The notes under the pieces: generated by a model
Told to the model about the DNA's origin: nothing
Seen by the model: the letters and a program-made list of their open reading frames with translations, nothing else
Database searches by the model: none
NCBI RefSeq assembly: GCF_016820655.1
Contig: NZ_WSFT01000013.1
Coordinates: forward strand, 78,386 to 142,385
DNA from: Anaeromonas frigoriresistens
Lineage (GTDB): Bacteria; Bacillota; Clostridia; Tissierellales; SIT17
Direction: 5' to 3'
DNA: 64,000 bases
Shown: positions 25,901 to 33,952 of the stretch, piece after piece
Layout of the letters: each line of letters begins with the position of its first letter
How positions within the stretch are numbered: the first letter of the stretch is position 1
Program-made: the position numbers and the translations under genes

Positions 25901-28329
25901 CCATCAGTATAATTAATTCTTTTAGCTACTTTTTTTGATTCTATTGCTAAGTCTAATGCAATGTCGTATTCGGCTAATCTACTATTGATATCACTTAATA
26001 AATTATTAATATCAACTATTTTTATAAAATCATTTTGCTCATAAGAAATTTCTAGGGCTTTTTTATAGTATTTCATAGCTTTATTCTTTGAACCTTGCTC
26101 ATTAGTAAGATTTCCTAAATTCATGTAAATTTCAATGCTATATTCACAATCATCAATATAATTTAATATTCCCATAGCCATCTCCCATATCTCTAATGAT
26201 TGACTATTAATATTTAATTTTCGCATTGCTTTTGCAAAATTAATAGCATAAAAAATTGCTTTTCTATATTGATGGGACATTTTTAAATGATATATTAATT
26301 CTTCTATATTGTTCCTATCTTCTTCTTTATATAATTTCTCAAGAATATTTGAAGCCTTTTTATGTAAGCTAACCCTTTTGTCATCTGTTAAATTATAATA
26401 TATATAGTTTTTAGCCTGGGTATTATATAAGTCATAAGTGTATCCCCAATCCTCTAACTTTTGTTCTAATAATTTCATTGTAACTAATTTATCTATAATT
26501 TGATCAAGTTCCTCATTTTCTGTTTTGTCTAAAATTTTATTAATTATATTTTTAGAAATAGATGTATTAAATACAGATATTTTTTCTATGACATTATATA
26601 CTTTCTTGGGAAGTAATTTTAATTGATTTTCAATAGCTTCATTTATATTATTAGGAATATACATTTTAGAGTAACTCTCAGATTTATAGTCCCACAGGCC
26701 ATCTTCATTTATATAAAGTTCTTCTCTTGCAAAAAGATTTTTCATTACTTCTTCTATATACCTTGGGTTGCCATCAGTCTCTTTATATATATGTGTAGCA
26801 AAATTTATAGGTTTTATATTCATTCCCATAATATTTTTCATTGCTATAGATGTTTCATCTAAATTAAATCTAGATAACCGTATCTTCAAACTTTGTTTAT
26901 TATACATCCAATTTTTCAGATACCTATTATATACAATATTATTTTCAATTAAGTCAGAATTATAAGTGAGTATTATTGTTATAGGGTAATCTTTTACATA
27001 ATTAATCATATAGTTTACAAGATTATATGTATCCTTATCTGCAAGATGAAAATCATCAAAGATTATATATGTTGTCTTTTCAGATACATCTGATATATAG
27101 TTAGCAATCCTATCATATAACCTTAACTTTTCTTTTTCTCCACTTAAGGTTTCAGATGGATGGATATCATATTTTCCCTTCAGTTCTGGTATTAATTTAA
27201 CTATTTCTGTACCATATTTATTTAGTAGTTTATCATCATATCTTTTAATTATCGTTCTTAAAATACTTTTTACAGATTTAAAGCTTGTACTATTTTCTGA
27301 AGTTATTTTACTCCTATATACTTCTCTAGATTTTAACTCCAATCTATATTCTATTTCAGACAATAACCTAGTTTTTCCAGAACCTTCTTCCCCATCAATC
27401 ATTATAAGTGTTTTGGAAGTTGAAGAGTCATTTATTCTTTCATCGTTTTTAAAAATCAAAGATAGTTCTTCATCTCTACCTATTATTTTTGTATTAAAAT
27501 TTAAAGATTCTCTATTGTCCTTTACAAGTTCTTCATAATTAAAGTTATGAATATTGTTGAGATCCTTGATTATACCTTTGAAATTATCGTATCTAATTTT
27601 AATATCATGACTTAACAGCTTATTTATTATCTTTAATAGTTCTTGATGAATTCTCCTCATATCAAAATGATACTTAGATGAAAATATTAAATCCTTATTA
27701 TAATTATCACTTGTCATCATATATTCTAATAGCTTACCTGCTCCATATATATATTCATAAATATTCATAACTCCTGATGACTTTATAAAATCTGGAGTTT
27801 TTATAAAGTCAAAGTATGTATTATACTCATTTGTTAAGATCTCACCCTTTATAGAAGCAATATCTTTAACTTTTAAAATTAATTCAGAACCTTCGTTATT
27901 TATTAGTATATTTTCTGGATGTAAATAACTTGTATTAATTCCCCTAAAAGATAAATAATCACAGGCTGAACATAATTGAGAAAATAAACTCAAAACTTCA
28001 AGTGAATTAAGTTTATGTTTATAATTTATAAGACTCTCACCAGTAAAATACTCACTAGTATAAAAATATCGAGCTACATTCACAGGTTTATTATCAACTG
28101 AGTTAATAATAGAAAAATTATAATTTTTTAAAATATATTTGTTTTTTAAACTTGAAAAGTCAGTAAAATCTTTAGTGAAATATTTTATTAGATCAGTATT
28201 ATTATAATTAAAAATTTTTAAATATATATATGTATTTGAATTTAAAAAGTCTATAGCTTTATAAACTGTGTATGTCTTGCTTTCACAATGAATATCAATA
28301 ATTTTATATCTATTATTTATTATTTCCAT
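22960..28329 (-). CDS. Giant signalling protein: pseudokinase, AAA-type ATPase, TPR, GAF, GGDEF, GAF
   Basis: A 1789-residue cytoplasmic protein. Residues 1-260 have a Ser/Thr-kinase-like fold, but the catalytic loop reads SYLHPENIL: the catalytic Asp is Tyr135 and the following Lys is His137, while Asn140 and a DFG-like Asp156 remain, so it is probably a pseudokinase. An ATPase domain follows with Walker A GEEGSGKT (313-320) and Walker B IIFDDFH (about 422-428). Tetratricopeptide repeats fill about 660-1200. A GAF-like domain at about 1320-1440 precedes a GGDEF domain with active-site GGEEF (1531-1535) and RSSD inhibition site; a final GAF covers about 1640-1789. It likely makes cyclic di-GMP under multi-input control. 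The family resembles cyanobacterial/spirochaetal kinase-ATPase-GAF signalling giants. Confidence 0.9.
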   Translation of the reverse strand: MEIINNRYKIIDIHCESKTYTVYKAIDFLNSNTYIYLKIFNYNNTDLIKYFTKDFTDFSSLKNKYILKNYNFSIINSVDNKPVNVARYFYTSEYFTGESLINYKHKLNSLEVLSLFSQLCSACDYLSFRGINTSYLHPENILINNEGSELILKVKDIASIKGEILTNEYNTYFDFIKTPDFIKSSGVMNIYEYIYGAGKLLEYMMTSDNYNKDLIFSSKYHFDMRRIHQELLKIINKLLSHDIKIRYDNFKGIIKDLNNIHNFNYEELVKDNRESLNFNTKIIGRDEELSLIFKNDERINDSSTSKTLIMIDGEEGSGKTRLLSEIEYRLELKSREVYRSKITSENSTSFKSVKSILRTIIKRYDDKLLNKYGTEIVKLIPELKGKYDIHPSETLSGEKEKLRLYDRIANYISDVSEKTTYIIFDDFHLADKDTYNLVNYMINYVKDYPITIILTYNSDLIENNIVYNRYLKNWMYNKQSLKIRLSRFNLDETSIAMKNIMGMNIKPINFATHIYKETDGNPRYIEEVMKNLFAREELYINEDGLWDYKSESYSKMYIPNNINEAIENQLKLLPKKVYNVIEKISVFNTSISKNIINKILDKTENEELDQIIDKLVTMKLLEQKLEDWGYTYDLYNTQAKNYIYYNLTDDKRVSLHKKASNILEKLYKEEDRNNIEELIYHLKMSHQYRKAIFYAINFAKAMRKLNINSQSLEIWEMAMGILNYIDDCEYSIEIYMNLGNLTNEQGSKNKAMKYYKKALEISYEQNDFIKIVDINNLLSDINSRLAEYDIALDLAIESKKVAKRINYTDGLLTSIIAINRINFSRGKNEEIFAMSLRYLKVALEQGNNYCIAELYNQLGVISMLMGNLKDALKYYEKSVFYYEKTNNILEITKPINNLGLIYGEYYGNIDKAMEYYEQGLDISKSYNSLHNMAIFFINIGSIYIRKNKYDLAKEYTHKMLNIAIDIDEKYMVSSAYINLANIYIDTGEFDKAKIYIDELRDQYNSGLITIEDIDKYFEIALKFHLITAQWSKCNEICDEIFNRHSDEKNSFYLNSLSVKLLIKYMKNENFDVNELYHLIDFYNGTELIWDSRYYLLIWGIIALLKKDIKIVKDIVENDYNLSKEFDTEYLSLMRLVLVNALNHDEFDDLKVLYKQAKKLNIPIMELIISRILGEKYFANNSYFFAANYYLLFIESMYKLVSKLQEENIKNNFAQSFGINETIYKLRQIKHIIKNGEKLLDYNRTISTNEYFDFKEYEELFNNEKFLKTVSKQYSDSLLDNINGIDDLLDNLDTNSLGNIELIVKYAMKETLAERAIVGIYNEENDKYEILISKGMNEFDEAQKIIEKLLISRYNGYIKSSVDSGYDKHIGKNFSETITSMIFLSIESPNSSHNNMDKDRRSKKLDDQKIVGYIYLDTDKLFNKFNNKIYLKLKKLTKLILLNIDNYNFKILSSIDKLTNVYTRKYMEIAYGELYNKCRKEDTIYSLLMADIDKFKDVNDTYGHQKGDLILKKVGEILRESIRSSDIVARYGGEEFIIILPLTNKDEAYIVAEKIRKRINNEKLLDEPGNITISIGVSQYPIHGQFKDEIIEKADQALYNSKNTGRNKTIIWEKSLTKPTKRIDKLAGIVTGNTVQDHRIVSAMVEIIELIKEDISKTSKYFLMLGRLIEITEAKEGTLILLNNDKSIKQIYTRERFIEDWIDKHKINQSLINKVIEKKTGEYLIDWEQINEIDNLTGNPDWQSVVIVPIISSGSIKGIIQLSVPIKEKEFDYNIFNFANVISDVASILV

Positions 28330-28457
28330 TCTAATAATTTCCCCCTAAATGGATTTTCATTCTATGTTTTACCTTAAATTATATCACATTTTATTAACAA
28401 TTTTATTAATAATAAACAATAAATAATATTCTATAAAGTTATCTTTTCTAAATAGCA

Positions 28458-28483
28458 AAAAAGTACATTAAGATGTACTTTTT
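28458..28483 (-). terminator. Terminator of the MarR gene
   Basis: The 11-bp stem aaaaagtacat/atgtacttttt with loop TAAG ends at the MarR stop codon and is followed by T on the minus strand. Confidence 0.85.
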
Positions 28484-28904
28484 ATTCTTCCATAACTTCA
28501 TAAAGTCTTATTAGATTTTTAGATAATATCTTCTTTTCATCATCACTAAAGTTTCTTAGTTTCTCTCCTAGGTAGGCTTGTCGTCTATATAATACATCCT
28601 TAACTAATTTATGTCCTTTTTCTTCTACCTTAACTCTTACTATCCTTCTATCTTTCTCATCTTTAAATCTGCTTACCAAGTTATTTTTTTCCATTCTATC
28701 AATTAAATCAGTTATAGTGCTGCATGCTAAGGACATTTTATTGCTTAATTCACCAATGGTTAATTCTCCTTCAGATATTAACCACTGTAATGCTATAAAC
28801 TGAGGAGGAGTAATACTAAAGTCTTTTAATATCTCTCTACCCTTTTTTCTAATTATATTATCAATTTTTCTCAAACTTTTTTCAATACTTACAACTTCAT
28901 CCAT
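28482..28904 (-). CDS. MarR-family transcriptional regulator
   Basis: A 140-residue winged-helix regulator starting at the ATG at 28904; the GGAGG site lies inside the upstream in-frame extension, excluding the ATG at 28922. The recognition region reads LTIGELSNKMSLACSTITDLIDRMEKN, then the wing with FKDEKDRRIVRVKVE. MarR proteins usually repress neighbouring efflux or stress genes in response to small ligands. The gene is monocistronic; the nearest genes do not reveal its target. Confidence 0.92.
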   Translation of the reverse strand: MDEVVSIEKSLRKIDNIIRKKGREILKDFSITPPQFIALQWLISEGELTIGELSNKMSLACSTITDLIDRMEKNNLVSRFKDEKDRRIVRVKVEEKGHKLVKDVLYRRQAYLGEKLRNFSDDEKKILSKNLIRLYEVMEE

Positions 28905-28980
28905 AATAAACCTCCAAATCATTAGCTATACTAAAGATTTTAGCTCTAAATTTAATATAAGTCAATATTCTTTAAAAAAA

Positions 28981-29015
28981 CAAAGACAGAAGATAATATT
29001 AGTCTTCTGTCTTTG
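28981..29015 (-). terminator. Terminator of the lipid kinase gene
   Basis: Arms caaagacagaaga (28981-28993) and tcttctgtctttg (29003-29015) form a 13-bp stem that overlaps the 3' end of the coding region; T-rich sequence follows on the minus strand. Confidence 0.85.
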
Positions 29016-29904
29016 CTACAAATATAGGTAAAATGTTTGGTAGTATTTTAATATTCACAGGTAATTCTCCCGCGAATTCTCCATCTATATCTACCTGTAC
29101 TTCATCCTGAGATAGATTTTCAATAGTTATATCACTAGTTTTAAAATACTCAACTTTTGAATTATTTATATGCTCTCCAGAATATATTTTTAAAAATATT
29201 GAAACAATATCTTGAAGCTCAGCTTTTTTTATTATCATACAATCTAATAATCCATCTTGAACTTCAGCGGTTGGTGATAGTTTTTTAAATCCTCCAACTG
29301 ATTTACCATTTGATATTACAAATAATAATATATCTTCTTCTGAAGAATACTCTTCACTAGTTATTTTAACCTTTATTGGCTTAAATTTTTGTTTTGGTAT
29401 TTCTTTTATACCTTCAAGGTAGTATGCCATTCTCCCTAAAACCGTTTTGCTTTCTGATGGAACCGTATGAGCTACATTAGTTAGTAATCCCCCAGTGGCA
29501 ACATTAACAAAATATTTATTATTACATGAACCCATATCTACATGCTTAATATTCCAATTTTCAATCATTTTCACAAAATCATAAGTGGTTCTAGGAATCT
29601 CCATGTAAGTAGCAAAATCATTAACTGTTCCTCCAGCTAATATAGCTACTGGTAATTTTTTATTAGAAATAGCTACTCCAAATGCAACTTCATTAACTGT
29701 TCCATCTCCTCCACAGACGATAATCCCATCCCAAGGACCTTTACATGTTTCTATAGCTTCATTGAAGGCATCATCCTTTTTTTTAGTAGCATATTTACTA
29801 ATTATATAACCCTTATCTAATAGTTTCATTATAATGTCATCCATTCTTTTTTGAATCATTTGTCTACCAGATGAAGGATTATATATAACCTTTATTCTCT
29901 TCAT
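28999..29904 (-). CDS. Diacylglycerol kinase-family lipid kinase
   Basis: A 301-residue DAGK-catalytic-domain protein (YegS/BmrU/DgkB type). It starts KRIKVIYNPSSGRQ and carries the nucleotide motif VCGGDGTVNEVAFG at about 79-92, AGGTVNDFA near 110, and the C-terminal KKAELQDI and DGEFAGELP. It would phosphorylate diacylglycerol or a related lipid at the membrane. It is monocistronic and lies between terminators. Which lipid is used cannot be read from the sequence. Confidence 0.9.
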   Translation of the reverse strand: MKRIKVIYNPSSGRQMIQKRMDDIIMKLLDKGYIISKYATKKKDDAFNEAIETCKGPWDGIIVCGGDGTVNEVAFGVAISNKKLPVAILAGGTVNDFATYMEIPRTTYDFVKMIENWNIKHVDMGSCNNKYFVNVATGGLLTNVAHTVPSESKTVLGRMAYYLEGIKEIPKQKFKPIKVKITSEEYSSEEDILLFVISNGKSVGGFKKLSPTAEVQDGLLDCMIIKKAELQDIVSIFLKIYSGEHINNSKVEYFKTSDITIENLSQDEVQVDIDGEFAGELPVNIKILPNILPIFVAKTED

Positions 29905-29994
29905 TTCTTTATTTCCTCCCGTAACATATTCTCAGATTATTAATATGTTTAATTAAATAATTGTATGCCCTAAGGTAGAATAAGAAATATATAA

Positions 29995-31638
29995 TTACAT
30001 TGAGATTAATTTTCCTACCATCACAAAAGGTGCATATAATAAATTACTTAAGTAAATGTCTATACATATAAAGAATACTGCAAAAACAGCATAATTAAAT
30101 TCATGATTTTTTTTCTTAGATTCTTTAAAAAATACAAATAAAGCAATACCTGATAATAAATTTATTATAACAGGTGCAATGTATGAATACAATGGATGAT
30201 GAAAAAGCTCTGGGTAGTAAAAAGTACTCCCTACTTTATAATATATAAATTTATAGGCTATTATATTTGCTATAATATATAAACCTATCATAATTGCAGT
30301 CTTTATACCATCTTTATCATTATTCTTACTTAAATATGCCACATAAGCAAACGCTAAAGGTACAATTAACATAACTAGTAATATAAATCCTCTTAAAATA
30401 GTGTATGCTAAAGCAATAAAAGGAGAGGGTATACTCTTAAGTAAAGCATCTATATAATCATCCTTAGTGATATCTTTTCTTTCCATGAAATCATCAGAAG
30501 TTCCAATCAAATTAACATTATAACCTCCTGATACAATATCTTTGAATGATAAATATATTTCATTATCTAAAGTAACTACATTAATTTCATTTGAATACTC
30601 TTGAGTAGTAGATATGAATTCTAAATCATTAATTTCACCATTCTCACCAATTATAAAATCAAATATATCATTAACCTGAGTATATTTATTATTATAATTC
30701 ACTCCAGAGGCTACAATATGTAGTTGATCATCCTTTATATATGTCTCTATGTCAGATTCTAATTCACCGATTTTATACTGAGATTGTTCTAATTTACCTT
30801 TTTTGACCTCTAATGTATTTGAGTCTACGCTACTGTATTCTATATTATAAGATTGGAATCCCTTGCTACTTAAATTTAATACATATGTAATTATAACCTT
30901 TTCATTTAAATAGTCAACATTTAAATCTCTAATAGTATATCCGGAATATGTATCTACTTCTGAAATTTCTATTGCTTCTCTATTTTTTTCATTAACAGGC
31001 ATCATTATTAACCTTACAGACCCAAGGTCATCTTCTATCAGAGTTACTATATACTTATTATCTCCATGCTCTTGATATACAGCCTCTTTCATATTTAGAA
31101 CGTTATCTTCTTCATATATATTTTTAACCTCATCATTATGTAATTCATATACTCTAACTTTTTCTGTGTTTACAGTTGTTATGAGAATATTATCTTTATT
31201 AGATTCCACCCTCATATTCTCAACATTATTAATTATTTTTTTAGATTTGCTAAATTTATTATTTTCAAATTTTGCTACATAAAGATCATTTTCATATATA
31301 TATATAAGATTATTTTCTATAAATTGTATATTAGGAACTTTAATATTCTCATAATTAATTAATTTGCTAGATCCATCCCTTTTCAATTTTCCTTTAGTAT
31401 CTAATATTTTAAAGTTTATAGTATTGCTGTTTTCAATATTAATATTAATTATTTCATCACCTATTGTTGATATCAATGATTTATCCTTTTGACTAATTTT
31501 TTCTAACTTTAGTGCATCTCCCCATTTTTCTGTGTATTCTATTTCTTGGATGAACATATGATTAGCATAATGTACTGATGATATTAATATTGTCAACAAA
31601 ATTACTGTAATAATTGTATATTTAAAATATTTTTTCAT
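29995..31638 (-). CDS. Membrane protein of unknown function with large extracytoplasmic domain
   Basis: A 547-residue protein I do not recognise. One N-terminal helix (about 7-26) is followed by about 370 residues of beta-rich sequence with repeated strand-turn patterns (for example NIEYSSVDSNTLEVKKG) suggesting a beta-propeller-like domain outside the cell, then four or five C-terminal membrane helices (about 405-545). No enzymatic motif is seen. It is monocistronic with a purine-rich ribosome site. It could be a sensor or a stabilising subunit for another membrane protein. Confidence 0.75.
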   Translation of the reverse strand: MKKYFKYTIITVILLTILISSVHYANHMFIQEIEYTEKWGDALKLEKISQKDKSLISTIGDEIININIENSNTINFKILDTKGKLKRDGSSKLINYENIKVPNIQFIENNLIYIYENDLYVAKFENNKFSKSKKIINNVENMRVESNKDNILITTVNTEKVRVYELHNDEVKNIYEEDNVLNMKEAVYQEHGDNKYIVTLIEDDLGSVRLIMMPVNEKNREAIEISEVDTYSGYTIRDLNVDYLNEKVIITYVLNLSSKGFQSYNIEYSSVDSNTLEVKKGKLEQSQYKIGELESDIETYIKDDQLHIVASGVNYNNKYTQVNDIFDFIIGENGEINDLEFISTTQEYSNEINVVTLDNEIYLSFKDIVSGGYNVNLIGTSDDFMERKDITKDDYIDALLKSIPSPFIALAYTILRGFILLVMLIVPLAFAYVAYLSKNNDKDGIKTAIMIGLYIIANIIAYKFIYYKVGSTFYYPELFHHPLYSYIAPVIINLLSGIALFVFFKESKKKNHEFNYAVFAVFFICIDIYLSNLLYAPFVMVGKLISM

Positions 31639-31721
31639 CTTTATGCCTCCCCCCTTAACCTTATTTCATACATTATATCATTTTTCGTAATTGTTTTAAT
31701 ATTTAAATAAACTACATTTTT

Positions 31722-31765
31722 GAAACAAATAAATAAGAGGGATATCCCTCTTATTTATTTGTTTC
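31722..31765 (-). terminator. 22-bp palindromic terminator
   Basis: A perfect palindrome of 44 bases (arms 31722-31743 and 31744-31765) contains the last codons and stop of the 64-residue gene. It is unusually long and stable. Confidence 0.85.
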
Positions 31766-31945
31766 AATTTTATCTAATATAGCTTGTAATCTCCTTGCTT
31801 GCATTCCAGATTCTTCTGCAAACATCTTAAAAGTCTCTCCTATCTCTGTATCACGAATATTTTTAGAAAATGATTCATAATCTCTTACCATTTCTTGGGC
31901 ATCTAATAACTTCTTTTTAATAATATCTTTTTCATTCATTTTCAT
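31751..31945 (-). CDS. Small helical protein, 64 residues
   Basis: A 64-residue protein with a strong GGAGGTGAT ribosome site. It is predicted to be two amphipathic helices (KKKLLDAQEMVRDYESFSKN, then ETFKMFAEESGMQARRLQAI). The second half, with its Glu/Met/Arg pattern and FAEE, faintly recalls the last helix of ferritin-like or DUF2383-like proteins, but metal ligands are not complete. I do not assign a function. It is monocistronic and divergent from the ABC exporter operon. Confidence 0.75.
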   Translation of the reverse strand: MKMNEKDIIKKKLLDAQEMVRDYESFSKNIRDTEIGETFKMFAEESGMQARRLQAILDKIETNK

Positions 31946-32137
31946 AATATCACCTCCAACTAAATATATTTTCTTCTATTTCTCTACTTATTATGTAAAA
32001 AGAGATTATTTTATATAATTTATAATTAATAGTATTTTTAAATCTATAAAGTTGTTTTAAATTGTAATTTATGATGAAATATCTAAGGAAGGAATTTTTC
32101 TTTTCAATTTAATATTTTTTATTCTTCACCAAAAGGG

Positions 32138-32143
32138 TATAAT
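32138..32143 (+). promoter_or_regulatory. -10 element of the ABC exporter operon
   Basis: A perfect TATAAT lies 44 bases before the chosen ATG; the -35 region is weak. It overlaps an in-frame ATG at 32142, which therefore cannot be the start codon. Confidence 0.6.
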
Positions 32144-32186
32144 GTTTAGAGAAGCGAAATTAATTGTTAAGATTTGGAGGTATTCT

Positions 32187-33941
32187 ATGGAGCATTTTAA
32201 AACATTAAGAGAATTTTTTATAGAACATAAGAAGAGATACATATTAGGGATTATATGGCTAATTATTGTAGATATTTTACAATTAATTTTTCCCCAAATA
32301 CTTAGGAGAATCACTGATTTATTAGAATCTAATAATTTATCCTTAAACGGTTTACTTAAATACTCACTATTAATTGTATTAACTGGACTAGGAATAGCTT
32401 TAGGTAGATATTTTTGGAGAATATATATTCAAACCACAGCTAGAAAACTAGAGTATTATCTTCGAAATAGACTCTTTTCTCATTTACAATCATTATCTAC
32501 TAATTATTTTAATACTCATAAAACTGGGGACCTTATGGCTCATGCCACTAATGATATAAATGCTGTGAGAATGGCTTTAGGCATTGGGGTTGTAATGGTG
32601 ACAGATTCAATTTTCATCACAATATCAGCTCTTATAATGATGGTTAAAACAACCAATCTAACTCTATCTATTATTGCTCTTTTTCCCCTTCCCTTTTTAG
32701 CCTATGGAGTACAAAAAATGGGTAAAACAATCCATAATAGATTCAAAGATGTTCAAGAATCTTTTTCTGATTTATCAGATAGGGCCCAAGAAAATTTTGC
32801 AGGTATAAGAGTAGTTAAATCTTTTGTTCAAGAGAATGAAGAAATAAAAAAATTCACTGAAGTAAACGACAGAAATTTTAACAAAAATATGAAACTTATC
32901 AAAATTTCTGGAATGTTACGACCTTTAATCCAATTCATCTCAGCATTGAGCTTTTTAATAGTTATATGGTATGGAGGACTATTAGTAATACAGAATGAAA
33001 TTTCCTTAGGTGACTTTGTAGCCTTTAATAGCTATCTCTCACTTCTAGTATGGCCCATGATGGCAATAGGGTGGGTAATCAATATCCTTCAAAGAGGAGC
33101 AGCTTCTATGTCCCGTATCAATGATATCTTATTTGAAACTCCAGAAGTCACGGACTGTAAAGACTGTATAATCGAAAAAAAAGACATAAATGGCAGTATT
33201 GAATTTAAAGATGTATCCTTTAAATATCCAAACTCAGATGAATATGCTTTGAAAAATATTAATATTCAAGTACCTAAGGGAACAACTTTAGGTATAGTTG
33301 GTAGAACAGGTAGTGGTAAAACCACTTTAGTGAATTTACTTTTAAGACTATATGATATAGATAAAGGACAAATATTAATTGATAATTTACCTTTAAAAAA
33401 ATTACCTTTAAAAACCATCAGAGAAAATGTTGGATATGTAGCCCAAGATAATTTTTTATTTTCCAATACAGTAGCTGAGAATATAGCCTTTTCCTTCGAG
33501 AATAAAATCGATGAAAGTAAAATATATGAATCAGCCAAGATAGCTGAAGTTTATGATAACATAATAGAGTTTCCAGATGGTTTTAATACATCCTTAGGTG
33601 AAAGAGGAGTTACTATGTCAGGGGGCCAAAGACAAAGAACCGCATTAGCCCGAGCAATTATAAAAAAACCTAACATCCTAATCCTAGATGATAGTTTATC
33701 TGCCGTAGATACTCAAACTGAAGAGAAAATACTGAAAAATTTAAAAGATTTTATTATAGATCGAACAAATATCATCATTGCCCATAGAATTTCTACCATC
33801 AAAAATGCTGATCATATAGTGGTCTTAGATAAAGGGAAAATTGTTGAAAGTGGTACTCATAATGAATTGGTTAAAAATAACGGATTATATAACAATATAT
33901 ATCAAAAACAACTATTAGAAGAAAAAATTCAAAGCATATAA
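32187..33941 (+). CDS. Heterodimeric ABC exporter subunit with degenerate catalytic site (BmrC/YheI-like)
   Basis: A 584-residue half-transporter starting at ATG 32187 after GGAGG. Six membrane helices fill about 15-310 and the ATPase domain about 335-575. Walker A is GRTGSGKTT and the signature is MSGGQRQR, but Walker B reads ILDDSLSAVD, with Asp where the catalytic Glu should be. This is the hallmark of the inactive-site half of asymmetric exporters such as BmrCD and TM287/288. Its partner follows 11 bases later. Such pairs export drugs or lipids. Confidence 0.93.
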   Translation: MEHFKTLREFFIEHKKRYILGIIWLIIVDILQLIFPQILRRITDLLESNNLSLNGLLKYSLLIVLTGLGIALGRYFWRIYIQTTARKLEYYLRNRLFSHLQSLSTNYFNTHKTGDLMAHATNDINAVRMALGIGVVMVTDSIFITISALIMMVKTTNLTLSIIALFPLPFLAYGVQKMGKTIHNRFKDVQESFSDLSDRAQENFAGIRVVKSFVQENEEIKKFTEVNDRNFNKNMKLIKISGMLRPLIQFISALSFLIVIWYGGLLVIQNEISLGDFVAFNSYLSLLVWPMMAIGWVINILQRGAASMSRINDILFETPEVTDCKDCIIEKKDINGSIEFKDVSFKYPNSDEYALKNINIQVPKGTTLGIVGRTGSGKTTLVNLLLRLYDIDKGQILIDNLPLKKLPLKTIRENVGYVAQDNFLFSNTVAENIAFSFENKIDESKIYESAKIAEVYDNIIEFPDGFNTSLGERGVTMSGGQRQRTALARAIIKKPNILILDDSLSAVDTQTEEKILKNLKDFIIDRTNIIIAHRISTIKNADHIVVLDKGKIVESGTHNELVKNNGLYNNIYQKQLLEEKIQSI

Positions 33942-33952
33942 GGAGGAATATC

